64,000 bases of DNA from Variovorax sp. PAMC 28711 (GTDB taxonomy: Bacteria; Pseudomonadota; Gammaproteobacteria; Burkholderiales; Burkholderiaceae_C): positions 1,603,001 to 1,667,000 of the forward strand of contig NZ_CP014517.1 of the NCBI RefSeq assembly GCF_001577265.1, given 5' to 3'. The stretch's first letter is position 1. Each line of letters begins with the position of its first letter. The translations under genes were made by a program, and so were the position numbers. Below are positions 57,451-64,000 of this stretch, piece by piece. The notes under the pieces are model-generated. The model was not told where the DNA came from. It saw nothing but the letters and a program-made list of their open reading frames with translations, and did not search any database.

Positions 57451-58050
57451 GTGAGCTACACCTTCGCGTCCGCCACGGTGTTGCTGCTGCTCATCTGCGA
57501 CCCGCTCGGCAACATCCCGATCTTCGCGAACGCGCTGAAGAACGTGGCGCCCGAGCGCCGCACGCTGGTGATCGTGCGCGAGGTGCTGATCGCCTTCGCG
57601 CTGCTGCTCGGCTTCATGTTCGTCGGCGACCGCTTCCTGCACGTCATGGGGCTGTCGGGCCTGTCGTTGCAGATCGCCGGGGCGGTGGTGCTGTTTCTCA
57701 TCGCGCTGCGCATGATCTTCCCGAACCAGGGCGGCTTCGAGCACACGCATGAAGGCGAGCCGCTGATCGTGCCGCTCGCGATCCCGGCGCTGGCCGGCCC
57801 GTCGGCGATGGCCACGGTGATGTTGCTGGTGTCGCAGGCGCCGGAGCGCCGCCTCGAATGGATCGCGGCGCTCTCGGTGACGATGGCCGTGTGCGCCGTC
57901 GTGCTGGTGCTGGCCGAACGCATCCAGCGCCTGATCGGCAACCGCGTGGTGTTGGCGCTGGAGCGGCTGATGGGCCTGATCCTCGTCGCCGTGTCCGTCG
58001 AAATGATGATCCGCGGCTTGAAGCTGCTCGCCTCCGAATGGCCCCGATAA
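57451..58050 (+). CDS. MarC-family integral membrane protein
   Basis: 199-residue inner-membrane protein with six hydrophobic segments. Signatures: LLLICDPLGNIPIFANALKN at the start, IPALAGPSAMATVMLLVSQA in the middle, and LERLMGLILVAVSVEMMIRG near the end. It starts with GTG. The family was once linked to multidrug resistance but its real role is unknown. Its 3' end overlaps the start of the YwqK-like gene by 13 bases. Confidence 0.93.
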   Translation: MSYTFASATVLLLLICDPLGNIPIFANALKNVAPERRTLVIVREVLIAFALLLGFMFVGDRFLHVMGLSGLSLQIAGAVVLFLIALRMIFPNQGGFEHTHEGEPLIVPLAIPALAGPSAMATVMLLVSQAPERRLEWIAALSVTMAVCAVVLVLAERIQRLIGNRVVLALERLMGLILVAVSVEMMIRGLKLLASEWPR

Positions 58051-59207
58051 AAGCGACCTCTCTGCTCTTTTTTGCGCTGCTGTGGTTCGGTGGCGCCGGC
58101 CTCGTGCATGCGGTGCAGGACTGCGAGATGAACGGTCAGGGCATCAACCCTTCCAACGGCAATACCACTGCCGGCAAAACCGGACTCATGCGCTGCAAGG
58201 ACCGCGACAGCGGCGTTCTGCAGCGCGAGCAGCAGATCCAGAACGGCGTCTTCATGGGACTCGTGCGCCACTACCAGGACGGCAAGCTCGTTCGGGAGCA
58301 CAACGTCAACGCCAAAGGCAACATTGACGGCGCCGCGCGCGAGTTCGCGCCCACCGGCAAGCTGCTGCGCGAATCGGTCTATGTGGACGGTAGCGAAACC
58401 GGACTGATCCGCGCTTTCTATCCGGGCGGCAACCGCCGCCGCATCGCCTTCAACGGCGAAGGCAGCCGCGAGTCGGCTTCCGTCGAGTTCACCGAAGCCG
58501 GCCAGCCGAGCGCGCTGCGCTGCGGCGACAAGCCAATGCTGGCACCGGCCTTCGACGACGCGAAAGCCTGCGGCTTCGGCGCCGCCGCGTCGCAAGTGGA
58601 ATTGTTCGACAGCGCCGGCCGGGTGCGGCAGCGCGTGTCGTACACCGCGGGCAAGCGCACGCGCTGGGAAAGCCTCTACGACAACGGCCAGGTGGAATCG
58701 AGCGGCGAAATCACCGGCACGCAGTCGGTCGGGCGCCGCTTCTCGTCGACCGGCGTGAAGCGCTCGGAGGTCTACGGCATCGTGAACGACCGCCGCACGG
58801 TGCGCCAGCGCGAACTCGACTATTCGGAGCGCGGCACGCTCGTGCGCGAACAGCGCTGGTCGCCCGATGGCATGCCCACGAACGACGACAGCTTCTATCT
58901 GAACGGCCAGCCGCGCAGCAAGACCGCCTACAGCGGCAGCGGCGCCCAGCGCATCGTCGAGGTCAGCGAGTTTCACGACAACGGCCAGCGCGCGCGCCAG
59001 GGCCGCTACCGCGCCGGGCTGCGCGGCGGCACCACGACGTCGCTCGGCACGCACCAGAGTTTCGACGAGAAAGGCCGCCTCGTCGCCGAGACCGCCTACG
59101 ACGACAAGGGCCGCATCGCGCGAGAGCGCGCGTTCGACGAGAACGGGCAGTTGCTGCGCGACGACGAAGTGTTCGAGGACGGGTCGCGCAAGGCGTTTGC
59201 GAGGTAA
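58038..59207 (+). CDS. YwqK-like MORN-variant repeat exported protein
   Basis: 389-residue protein with a Sec signal peptide (residues 1-27, ending VHA). Then about a dozen short imperfect repeats of the form YxxGxLxxE, such as RHYQDGKLVREHNVNAKGNI, LYDNGQVESSGEI and FDENGQLLRDDEVFEDGS. These resemble YwqK/MORN-type antitoxin repeats, which form beta hairpins. Export argues against a classic cytoplasmic antitoxin role. It overlaps the marC end and is convergent with the FAH-family gene. Confidence 0.78.
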   Translation: MAPIKATSLLFFALLWFGGAGLVHAVQDCEMNGQGINPSNGNTTAGKTGLMRCKDRDSGVLQREQQIQNGVFMGLVRHYQDGKLVREHNVNAKGNIDGAAREFAPTGKLLRESVYVDGSETGLIRAFYPGGNRRRIAFNGEGSRESASVEFTEAGQPSALRCGDKPMLAPAFDDAKACGFGAAASQVELFDSAGRVRQRVSYTAGKRTRWESLYDNGQVESSGEITGTQSVGRRFSSTGVKRSEVYGIVNDRRTVRQRELDYSERGTLVREQRWSPDGMPTNDDSFYLNGQPRSKTAYSGSGAQRIVEVSEFHDNGQRARQGRYRAGLRGGTTTSLGTHQSFDEKGRLVAETAYDDKGRIARERAFDENGQLLRDDEVFEDGSRKAFAR

Positions 59208-59213
59208 GGCTGG

Positions 59214-60263
59214 CTAGGCGTTGAGGGCAGGGGCTTCGGCCACCACCACCCGCCCGGTCGTCGCCACAACCTCCTGTTCGATCGCTCCGAACAGCGATCG
59301 CCCATCGAGCCCCTTCATCTCGATGCGAATCGTGTCGCCGAACTTCATGAAGTCGGTGGCGGGCGCGCCGTCCTGGATCGTCTCGATGCAACGCTTTTCG
59401 GCGATGCACGAATAGCCTTTGGGCCATTCCATGCGGCCGCCCTTGCCCTCGACGCCCTGGTTGCTGACCGTGCCGCTACCGACGATGCTGCCGGCGCGCA
59501 CGTTGCGCGTCTTCGCGATGTGCGCGATGAGCTGGCCGAAGTGAAAGGTCATCTCCGGGCCGGCGTCGCACTGGCCGACCTTGCGACCGTTCCAGGTGCT
59601 TTGCAGCGTGAGGTGCACGCGGCCTTCCTGCCAAGCCTCGCCGATCTCGTCGAGCGTGACGGCGACGGGGCTGAATGCGGTGGCGGGCTTGGCTTGAAAG
59701 AAGCCGAAGCCCTTGGCCAGTTCGGCCGGGATCAGGTTGCGCAGGCTCACGTCGTTGGCGAGCATCACGAGGCGGATGCCGTCGAGCGCCTGCTCCGGGC
59801 TCGCGCCCATCCTGACGTCGCCGGTGACGACCGCGATCTCGGCCTCGAAATCGATGCCCATCGCTTCGCTCGGCACGACCACGTCGTCGGTCGGGCCGAG
59901 GAAGTCGTCGCTGCCGCCCTGGTACATGAGCGGGTCGGCGTAGAAGCTCTCGGGCACTTCAGCGTTGCGCGCCTTGCGGACCAGCTCGACGTGGTTGAGG
60001 TACGCCGAGCCGTCGGCCCACTGGTAGGCGCGCGGCAGCGGCGCCATGCACTGCGCCGGGTCGAACGGAAACGCGTGGCGCGCGCGGCCGGTGTTGACGG
60101 CGTCGTACAGGTCCTGCAGTTGCGGCGCCATGAAGCCCCAGTCGTCCAGCACCTGCTGCAGGCGGCTGGCGATGCCGGTGGCGTAGTGGGCGAGCGTGAG
60201 GTCGCGCGAGACGACGACGAGCTGGCCGTCGCGGGAGCCGTCCTTGAGGGTGGCGAGTTTCAT
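59214..60263 (-). CDS. Fumarylacetoacetate hydrolase family protein
   Basis: 349-residue FAH-family enzyme. The metal-binding acidic set is visible as GIDFEAEIAVVTGDV (two Glu) and MLANDVSLRNLIPAE (Asp), with the GSGTVSNQGVEGKGG stretch after them. The length is nearer to true fumarylacetoacetases/acylpyruvases than to the small hydratases. It may cleave fumarylacetoacetate or a related 2,4-dioxoacid; no homogentisate genes are nearby to confirm tyrosine breakdown. It starts with ATG and is divergent from the DUF3108 gene. Confidence 0.9.
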   Translation of the reverse strand: MKLATLKDGSRDGQLVVVSRDLTLAHYATGIASRLQQVLDDWGFMAPQLQDLYDAVNTGRARHAFPFDPAQCMAPLPRAYQWADGSAYLNHVELVRKARNAEVPESFYADPLMYQGGSDDFLGPTDDVVVPSEAMGIDFEAEIAVVTGDVRMGASPEQALDGIRLVMLANDVSLRNLIPAELAKGFGFFQAKPATAFSPVAVTLDEIGEAWQEGRVHLTLQSTWNGRKVGQCDAGPEMTFHFGQLIAHIAKTRNVRAGSIVGSGTVSNQGVEGKGGRMEWPKGYSCIAEKRCIETIQDGAPATDFMKFGDTIRIEMKGLDGRSLFGAIEQEVVATTGRVVVAEAPALNA

Positions 60264-60351
60264 GGTGGCGGCTACTAAACTGATTGAACGGGCGGCAGTT
60301 TACCGAGTGAACCCTCGCGGGCCGCCGCCCGTCCCACCCCGCACGCACTGC

Positions 60352-61515
60352 ATGACCGCCCACACCGCTCCCGCCCTGCCCGACCCGCCGCGCCCGCCGT
60401 GGCGGGCAGCCGTGCTGTTGACGCTGGCCGTGCTGCTGGCCCACCTGGCGCTGTTGTTCCTGGCGCCGATGGGCACGGGCGCGAAGCCGTCGCCGCTCGA
60501 AGCACGCTTCAGCACGCGCACGATCGTGATCGCGCCGCCGCCGGCGGCCGAAGCGGCTGCTGCTACGCCTGCCGCAGCGCCGGCCGCGCCCGCGGTGCAG
60601 GTGCCGGCACGGAAACCGCCGAGACCGCGCGCGGTACGTCCCCCCAAACCGGCGGCGGTTGCGGTGCCTCCGGTGCCCGAGCCCCCGGCGTCCGTCGACG
60701 TCGCCCCACCGGCCGAGGTCGGCGATGCGACCGCGTCGGCACCGCTGGCCGCTGCGAGTGCGCCGGTTTCCGACGTCATTGCAGCGCCTGCCGCCAGCGC
60801 ATCGGATGCAGCCAGCGTGGCCGGCACAGGCGACGCGGTGCGCGTCACCGGCCCGCAGTCGTTGCGCGTGCCCGGCTCGGTCAAGCTCAAGTACGACGTG
60901 TCGGGCCAGCAGGGCATGTCGCCGATGAAAGGCGTGTACGGCGAGGTCGACTGGCTGCAGGACGGCAACACCTACGACGCGCGGCTGTCGCTCGGCGTGC
61001 TGTTCAAGACGCTGCGAACGCAGCGCAGCACCGGCGTGATCACCGGGAACGGCATCGAACCCGATCGTTTCTCCGACCAGCGCAAGGTCGAGGTCGCGTC
61101 GCACTTCGTGCGGGGCGAGGGCAAGGTCGTGTTCAGCAACAACGCGCCGAGCGTGCCGCTTCTCGTCGGCGCGCAAGACCGCCTGAGCGTGGTGATGCAG
61201 CTCGGCGCGATGCTGGCCGGCGACGCGACCCGGTTTCCGGCCGGCAGCACGATCGCGGTCCAGACCGTGGGGCCGCGCGATGCCGACATCTGGACTTTCA
61301 ACGTGGGCGACGAAGAGGTGCTGAGCCTGATGGCGGGCGAGATCACGGCCCGCAAGCTCACCCGCAACCCCCGCAAGGAGTTCGACGACAAGATCGAGCT
61401 CTGGCTGGCGCCGGCGCTGGGTTACTTGCCGGTGCGGATCAAGCAAACCCAGCCGAACGGCGACTTCGCCGACATGCAATTGCGCGACCAGCTGCCCCTT
61501 GGGCCACCCTCCTGA
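60352..61515 (+). CDS. DUF3108 domain-containing envelope protein
   Basis: 387-residue protein. An N-terminal membrane anchor (about residues 18-38: AVLLTLAVLLAHLALLFLAP) is followed by a long Ala/Pro-rich linker (about 60-160), a TonB-like layout. The C-terminal DUF3108 domain (about 170-385) includes LKYDVSGQQGMSPMKGVYGE and ELWLAPALGYLPVRIKQTQP. The anchor and proline linker suggest it spans the periplasm. The ATG at 60352 is preferred to a GTG 45 bases upstream. The function is not known. Confidence 0.85.
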   Translation: MTAHTAPALPDPPRPPWRAAVLLTLAVLLAHLALLFLAPMGTGAKPSPLEARFSTRTIVIAPPPAAEAAAATPAAAPAAPAVQVPARKPPRPRAVRPPKPAAVAVPPVPEPPASVDVAPPAEVGDATASAPLAAASAPVSDVIAAPAASASDAASVAGTGDAVRVTGPQSLRVPGSVKLKYDVSGQQGMSPMKGVYGEVDWLQDGNTYDARLSLGVLFKTLRTQRSTGVITGNGIEPDRFSDQRKVEVASHFVRGEGKVVFSNNAPSVPLLVGAQDRLSVVMQLGAMLAGDATRFPAGSTIAVQTVGPRDADIWTFNVGDEEVLSLMAGEITARKLTRNPRKEFDDKIELWLAPALGYLPVRIKQTQPNGDFADMQLRDQLPLGPPS

Positions 61516-61535
61516 GCCGAAATTGGCAAATTCTC

Positions 61536-61563
61536 TTGAAACTGGCGCGTTGATTGCTATCTA
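61536..61563 (+). promoter_or_regulatory. Promoter of the DUF3567 gene (short leader)
   Basis: -35 TTGAAA (61536-61541) and -10 TATCTA (61558-61563) with 16-base spacing. The ATG is only eight bases beyond the -10, and no Shine-Dalgarno is present, so the message may be leaderless. Confidence 0.5.
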
Positions 61564-61570
61564 ACCTCCC

Positions 61571-61882
61571 ATGAATGCCATCGAACTCCTCAGCAATTCC
61601 GACTTGCACATGCTCTACGACTCCGAGTCGTATGCCGTGATGCATCTGCAGCCGACGGAAGGCGACGAGCCGCTGGCACCGCATTTGCCGGTGCTGTCGC
61701 GCCACGGCTTCGAGATCGTGGACAAACGTTCGGGCAAGGAGGTCTACCTCGATGGCTCGTGGGCCGAACTGTTCCAGCAGCAGATCACCGCCTGGCAGCT
61801 CAACACGCCCACACAGGAAGAGGTCGAAGACACGCTCGAGGGTTACGCGGAGCTGGCCCAGAACCCGGTTCTTCTGCACTGA
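61571..61882 (+). CDS. DUF3567 (BTH_I0359 family) protein
   Basis: 103-residue acidic cytoplasmic protein. The family pattern is clear: LHMLYDSESYAVMHLQPTEG, HGFEIVDKRSGKEVYLDGSW, AELFQQQITAWQ and the ending YAELAQNPVLLH. It is widespread in Burkholderiales and of unknown function. Its stop directly abuts the remnant of a transporter gene on the other strand. Confidence 0.9.
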   Translation: MNAIELLSNSDLHMLYDSESYAVMHLQPTEGDEPLAPHLPVLSRHGFEIVDKRSGKEVYLDGSWAELFQQQITAWQLNTPTQEEVEDTLEGYAELAQNPVLLH

Positions 61883-62213
61883 CGCACCGCCAATGGCACC
61901 TGCGAAGTAAGCAGTGGCTCGCATGGAGTCGACGGGCACGTGGGACATGCGCTTCGCATGCAAGCGCTGAAGCAGCAGGCCGAAGCCCCATCCCGGCAAC
62001 AGCGCCCAGACGATCGCGAGCACGGTGCCGATGGTCCATTGACCGCCATTGCGCAGTGCGTTGGCGCTGGCGGTCGGCGCACCCGCGATCGATGCCAGCG
62101 GTACCGCCAGCAGGCGGGCCGATCATCCAGGGCAGTGGCGTGGGGAGGGCGACGCAAGCCCCGGTTGCGGCCAGCGCGAGCCGCAGCGTCGCGGCGACAC
62201 GCGCCAGATAGCG
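61883..62213 (-). pseudogene. Decayed AbrB-family membrane transporter
   Basis: The minus strand encodes two pieces of an AbrB-type transporter in different frames. Frame one reads RYLARVAATLRLALAATGAC then TPLPWMIGP. After about 62128 the homology continues in the next frame: LLAVPLASIAGAPTASANAL, LRNGGQWTIGTVLAIVWALL, PGWGFGLLLQRLHAKR, ending ATAYFAGAIGGAS. An extra C in GGCCCGCCTGC explains the shift. A stretch of roughly 20-30 residues also seems missing between GTVL and AIVWALL, and the homology stops at the neighbouring gene. No start codon precedes it. The rest of 62214-62297 shows no gene. Confidence 0.75.
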
Positions 62214-62297
62214 GCAACTTGGAAACGGCAAGAAAGGGACAGCGGAAAGCGGCGAAGGATGGCGACACGGATCTCGGCGCTTCGCTAGTATCGCGCG

Positions 62298-63113
62298 ATG
62301 CCTGCCCACCCCCTGCCCCGTCGCCTGCTCCTGCTGTCTGCCTTCGCCCTGGTGGTCGGGTGTTCGGTCACCCAGCCGCCGCAAGCCGACGCGCCGGACG
62401 GCCCCGTCGCGCAGCGCATCGAATCGCTGCTGCCCGTGGACGCGATCCTGCTCGGCGAGCAACACGATGCGGCGGACCACCATCGGCTCGAACGCGAGGC
62501 GGTCGATGCGCTCGTCGCGCGCGGCCAGCTGGCCGCACTGGCGATCGAAATGGCCGAAGAAGGCCGCAGCACCGACAAGCTGGGCGCGAAGTCCACCGAA
62601 ACGCAGGTGCAGGCCGCGCTCGAATGGAACGACAAGGCCTGGGGCTGGAACGACTACGGCCCGGCCGTGATGGCCGCCGTGCGCGCCGGCGTGCCGGTGG
62701 TCGGCGCCAACCTGCCGCTGTCTCGCACCCGCACCGCGATGGCCGACGTGTCGCTCGACGCCCAACTGAGCGACGCGGCACGCGCCACGCAGCAAGCCGC
62801 GGTGCGCGAGGGCCACTGCAACCTCCTGCCCGAAACGCAGATCGTGCCGATGACGCGCGTGCAGATCGCGCGCGACCGCGCGATGGCGCAGGCGATCGTG
62901 AAGGCGCGCCAGCCTGGCAAGACGGTGTTGCTGATCAGCGGCGCAGGCCATGCCGCCAAGGCGCTCGGCGTGCCGCAGCACCTGCCGACCGACGTGAGCT
63001 TCAAATCGGTCGAACTGCAGGCCGGCACAGGCACCGGTCGCGTGGGCTATGACGCCGTCTGGCGCACGCCCGCGCTGCCCGAGAAGGACTACTGCGCCTC
63101 GCTGCGCAAATAG
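62298..63113 (+). CDS. ChaN-family lipoprotein
   Basis: 271-residue lipoprotein of the ChaN/haem-binding uptake family. The lipobox is LVVGC (Cys22). The core motif DAILLGEQHDAADHHRLERE includes the histidines expected near the haem. VLLISGAGHAAKALGVPQHL marks the C-terminal half. The C-terminal Cys region EKDYCASLRK may form a disulfide with HCNLLPE. It probably binds haem or iron at the outer membrane. A small GC stem (CTCCGG / CCGGAG, 63118-63134) without a T-run separates it from the convergent aminotransferase gene. Confidence 0.9.
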   Translation: MPAHPLPRRLLLLSAFALVVGCSVTQPPQADAPDGPVAQRIESLLPVDAILLGEQHDAADHHRLEREAVDALVARGQLAALAIEMAEEGRSTDKLGAKSTETQVQAALEWNDKAWGWNDYGPAVMAAVRAGVPVVGANLPLSRTRTAMADVSLDAQLSDAARATQQAAVREGHCNLLPETQIVPMTRVQIARDRAMAQAIVKARQPGKTVLLISGAGHAAKALGVPQHLPTDVSFKSVELQAGTGTGRVGYDAVWRTPALPEKDYCASLRK

Positions 63114-63134
63114 CCTTCTCCGGTCTCGCCGGAG

Positions 63135-64000
63135 TCAGGCGAACTTCTTGATCGCGTCCGCGAGCGTGTTGACCAGCGTGTCGATGTGCGACTTCTCGAC
63201 GATGAACGGCGGCGCGATCACGATCACGTCGCCCGCCGGCCGCACCAGCGACCCCTTGTGATAGCAGTCGACAAAAATATCGTAGGCCCGCTTGCCCGGT
63301 GAGCCCGCGATCGGCGCGAGTTCCACCGCTGCGGCCAGGCCGAGACTGCGAATGCCGATCACGTTGGGCAGGCCCTTGAACGCGCTGTGAAACGCATTGC
63401 CCAGCACCGGCCCCATTTCACCGGCGCGCGAGAAGAGCTGCTCGCTCTTCATCAGGTCGAGCGTCGCGATGGCCGCGGCGCACGCCACCGGATGGCCCGA
63501 ATAGGTGTAGCCGTGGAAGAACTCGACCACGTGCTCGGGCGCGTCGGTCTTCATCATCTGGTCGTAGAGCTTGTCGCGGCAGATCACGCCGCCGAGCGGA
63601 ATGACGCCGTTGGTCACGCACTTGGCGAAGTTCAGCATGTCGGGCACCACGCCGTAGTAGTCCGACGCGAAGTTGGTGCCCATGCGGCCGAAACCGGTGA
63701 TGACCTCGTCGAAGATCAGCAGGATGCCGTGCTTGTCGCAGATCTCGCGCAGGCGCTTCAGGTAGCCCTTGGGCGGCAGGTACCAGCCGGCCGACCCGGC
63801 CACCGGCTCCACGATGATCGCGGCCACGTTGCTCGGATCGTGCAGCGGCAGGATGCGCTGCTCGAGTTCCAGCAGCGGGTCTTCGGCCCACACGGGTTCC
63901 TGGTTGTGGACATAGGCGTGGTTGACCGGGTCGTGGATGAAACGCATGTGGTCCACGCGCGGCAAAAACGCCGAACCGAACACCTTGCGGTTGCCCGGAA
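63135..64000 (-). CDS. Class III pyridoxal-phosphate aminotransferase (5' partial)
   Basis: The C-terminal part (about 288 residues) of an omega-amino acid:pyruvate-type aminotransferase; the gene runs past the right edge. Visible motifs: IIVEPVAGSAGWYLPPKGYL, LLIFDEVITGFGRMGTNFAS with the Asp that binds the pyridine nitrogen, FAKCVTNGVIPLGGVICRD with the PLP lysine, and HGYTYSGHPVACAAAIATLD. Beta-alanine, taurine or another omega-amine are possible donors. The Met/Val at 63983 is an internal GTG codon, not a start. Confidence 0.92.
   Translation of the reverse strand, partial: PGNRKVFGSAFLPRVDHMRFIHDPVNHAYVHNQEPVWAEDPLLELEQRILPLHDPSNVAAIIVEPVAGSAGWYLPPKGYLKRLREICDKHGILLIFDEVITGFGRMGTNFASDYYGVVPDMLNFAKCVTNGVIPLGGVICRDKLYDQMMKTDAPEHVVEFFHGYTYSGHPVACAAAIATLDLMKSEQLFSRAGEMGPVLGNAFHSAFKGLPNVIGIRSLGLAAAVELAPIAGSPGKRAYDIFVDCYHKGSLVRPAGDVIVIAPPFIVEKSHIDTLVNTLADAIKKFA

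Overview
The window is GC-rich chromosomal DNA from a betaproteobacterium, most likely a Comamonadaceae member of the Variovorax type. The support is two Bug/TctC-type solute receptors, a Comamonadaceae-style porin, a PhaM-type PHA granule protein, a DUF3567 protein, tandem glycine riboswitches, and the gene order of the ribosomal block. There is no rRNA, CRISPR array, integrase or intact insertion sequence. Nearly all of the window is coding.

Left arm (1-9.6 kb). A 3' fragment of a TctC receptor is followed by a divergent LysR regulator / LysE exporter pair and a large porin. Next comes a catabolic-looking cluster: E1 alpha and E1 beta of a 2-oxoacid-type dehydrogenase with no E2/E3, a MarR regulator, an uncharacterised 127-aa protein, and a second TctC receptor joined to it by an ATGA overlap. 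A convergent gene encodes a cyclopropane-fatty-acid synthase fused to a DUF1840 domain.

Aromatic-CoA operon (9.65-16.7 kb). Behind a strong, apparently leaderless promoter lie a flavin monooxygenase/old-yellow-enzyme fusion, a MarR regulator, an enoyl-CoA hydratase, an acyl-CoA dehydrogenase, an aryl-CoA ligase and a RidA deaminase, closely packed or overlapping. The set fits CoA-dependent aerobic 2-aminobenzoate (anthranilate) breakdown.

Ribosomal block (16.7-25.7 kb, minus strand). It runs rplN-rplX-rplE-rpsN-rpsH-rplF-rplR-rpsE-rpmD-rplO-secY-rpmJ-rpsM-rpsK-rpsD-rpoA-rplQ and ends with an initiator tRNA-fMet gene and a terminator. It starts at rplN from its own promoter, so it is detached from the S10 half. 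Two terminator-like hairpins lie inside it, flanking rpsD.

Housekeeping region (25.7-43.7 kb). This holds a phytase-like lipoprotein with proC, ubiA/dps/oxyR, recG, a TIGR01777 epimerase, queA / a glucose-sorbosone-dehydrogenase-like protein / tgt as an overlapping trio, several DUF proteins, and a membrane-lipid group (PAP2 phosphatase, MFS-PlsC fusion, CREST-type hydrolase).

Glycine-responsive region (43.8-47.7 kb). Two paralogous DadA-type FAD oxidoreductases sit in tandem, each behind its own tandem glycine riboswitch. The first gene, and the first aptamer in front of it, have both lost conserved features.

Right arm (47.8-64 kb). It contains a Tat-exported carotenoid-oxygenase-like enzyme, a FIST sensor domain protein, PhaM, and a copper-handling operon (DUF2946, TonB receptor, YcnI-PCuAC fusion, second PCuAC). 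Further genes encode TraB, VOC, MarC, a YwqK-like protein, an FAH-family hydrolase, DUF3108 and DUF3567. After these come a decayed AbrB transporter pseudogene, a ChaN lipoprotein, and a class III aminotransferase cut by the window end.
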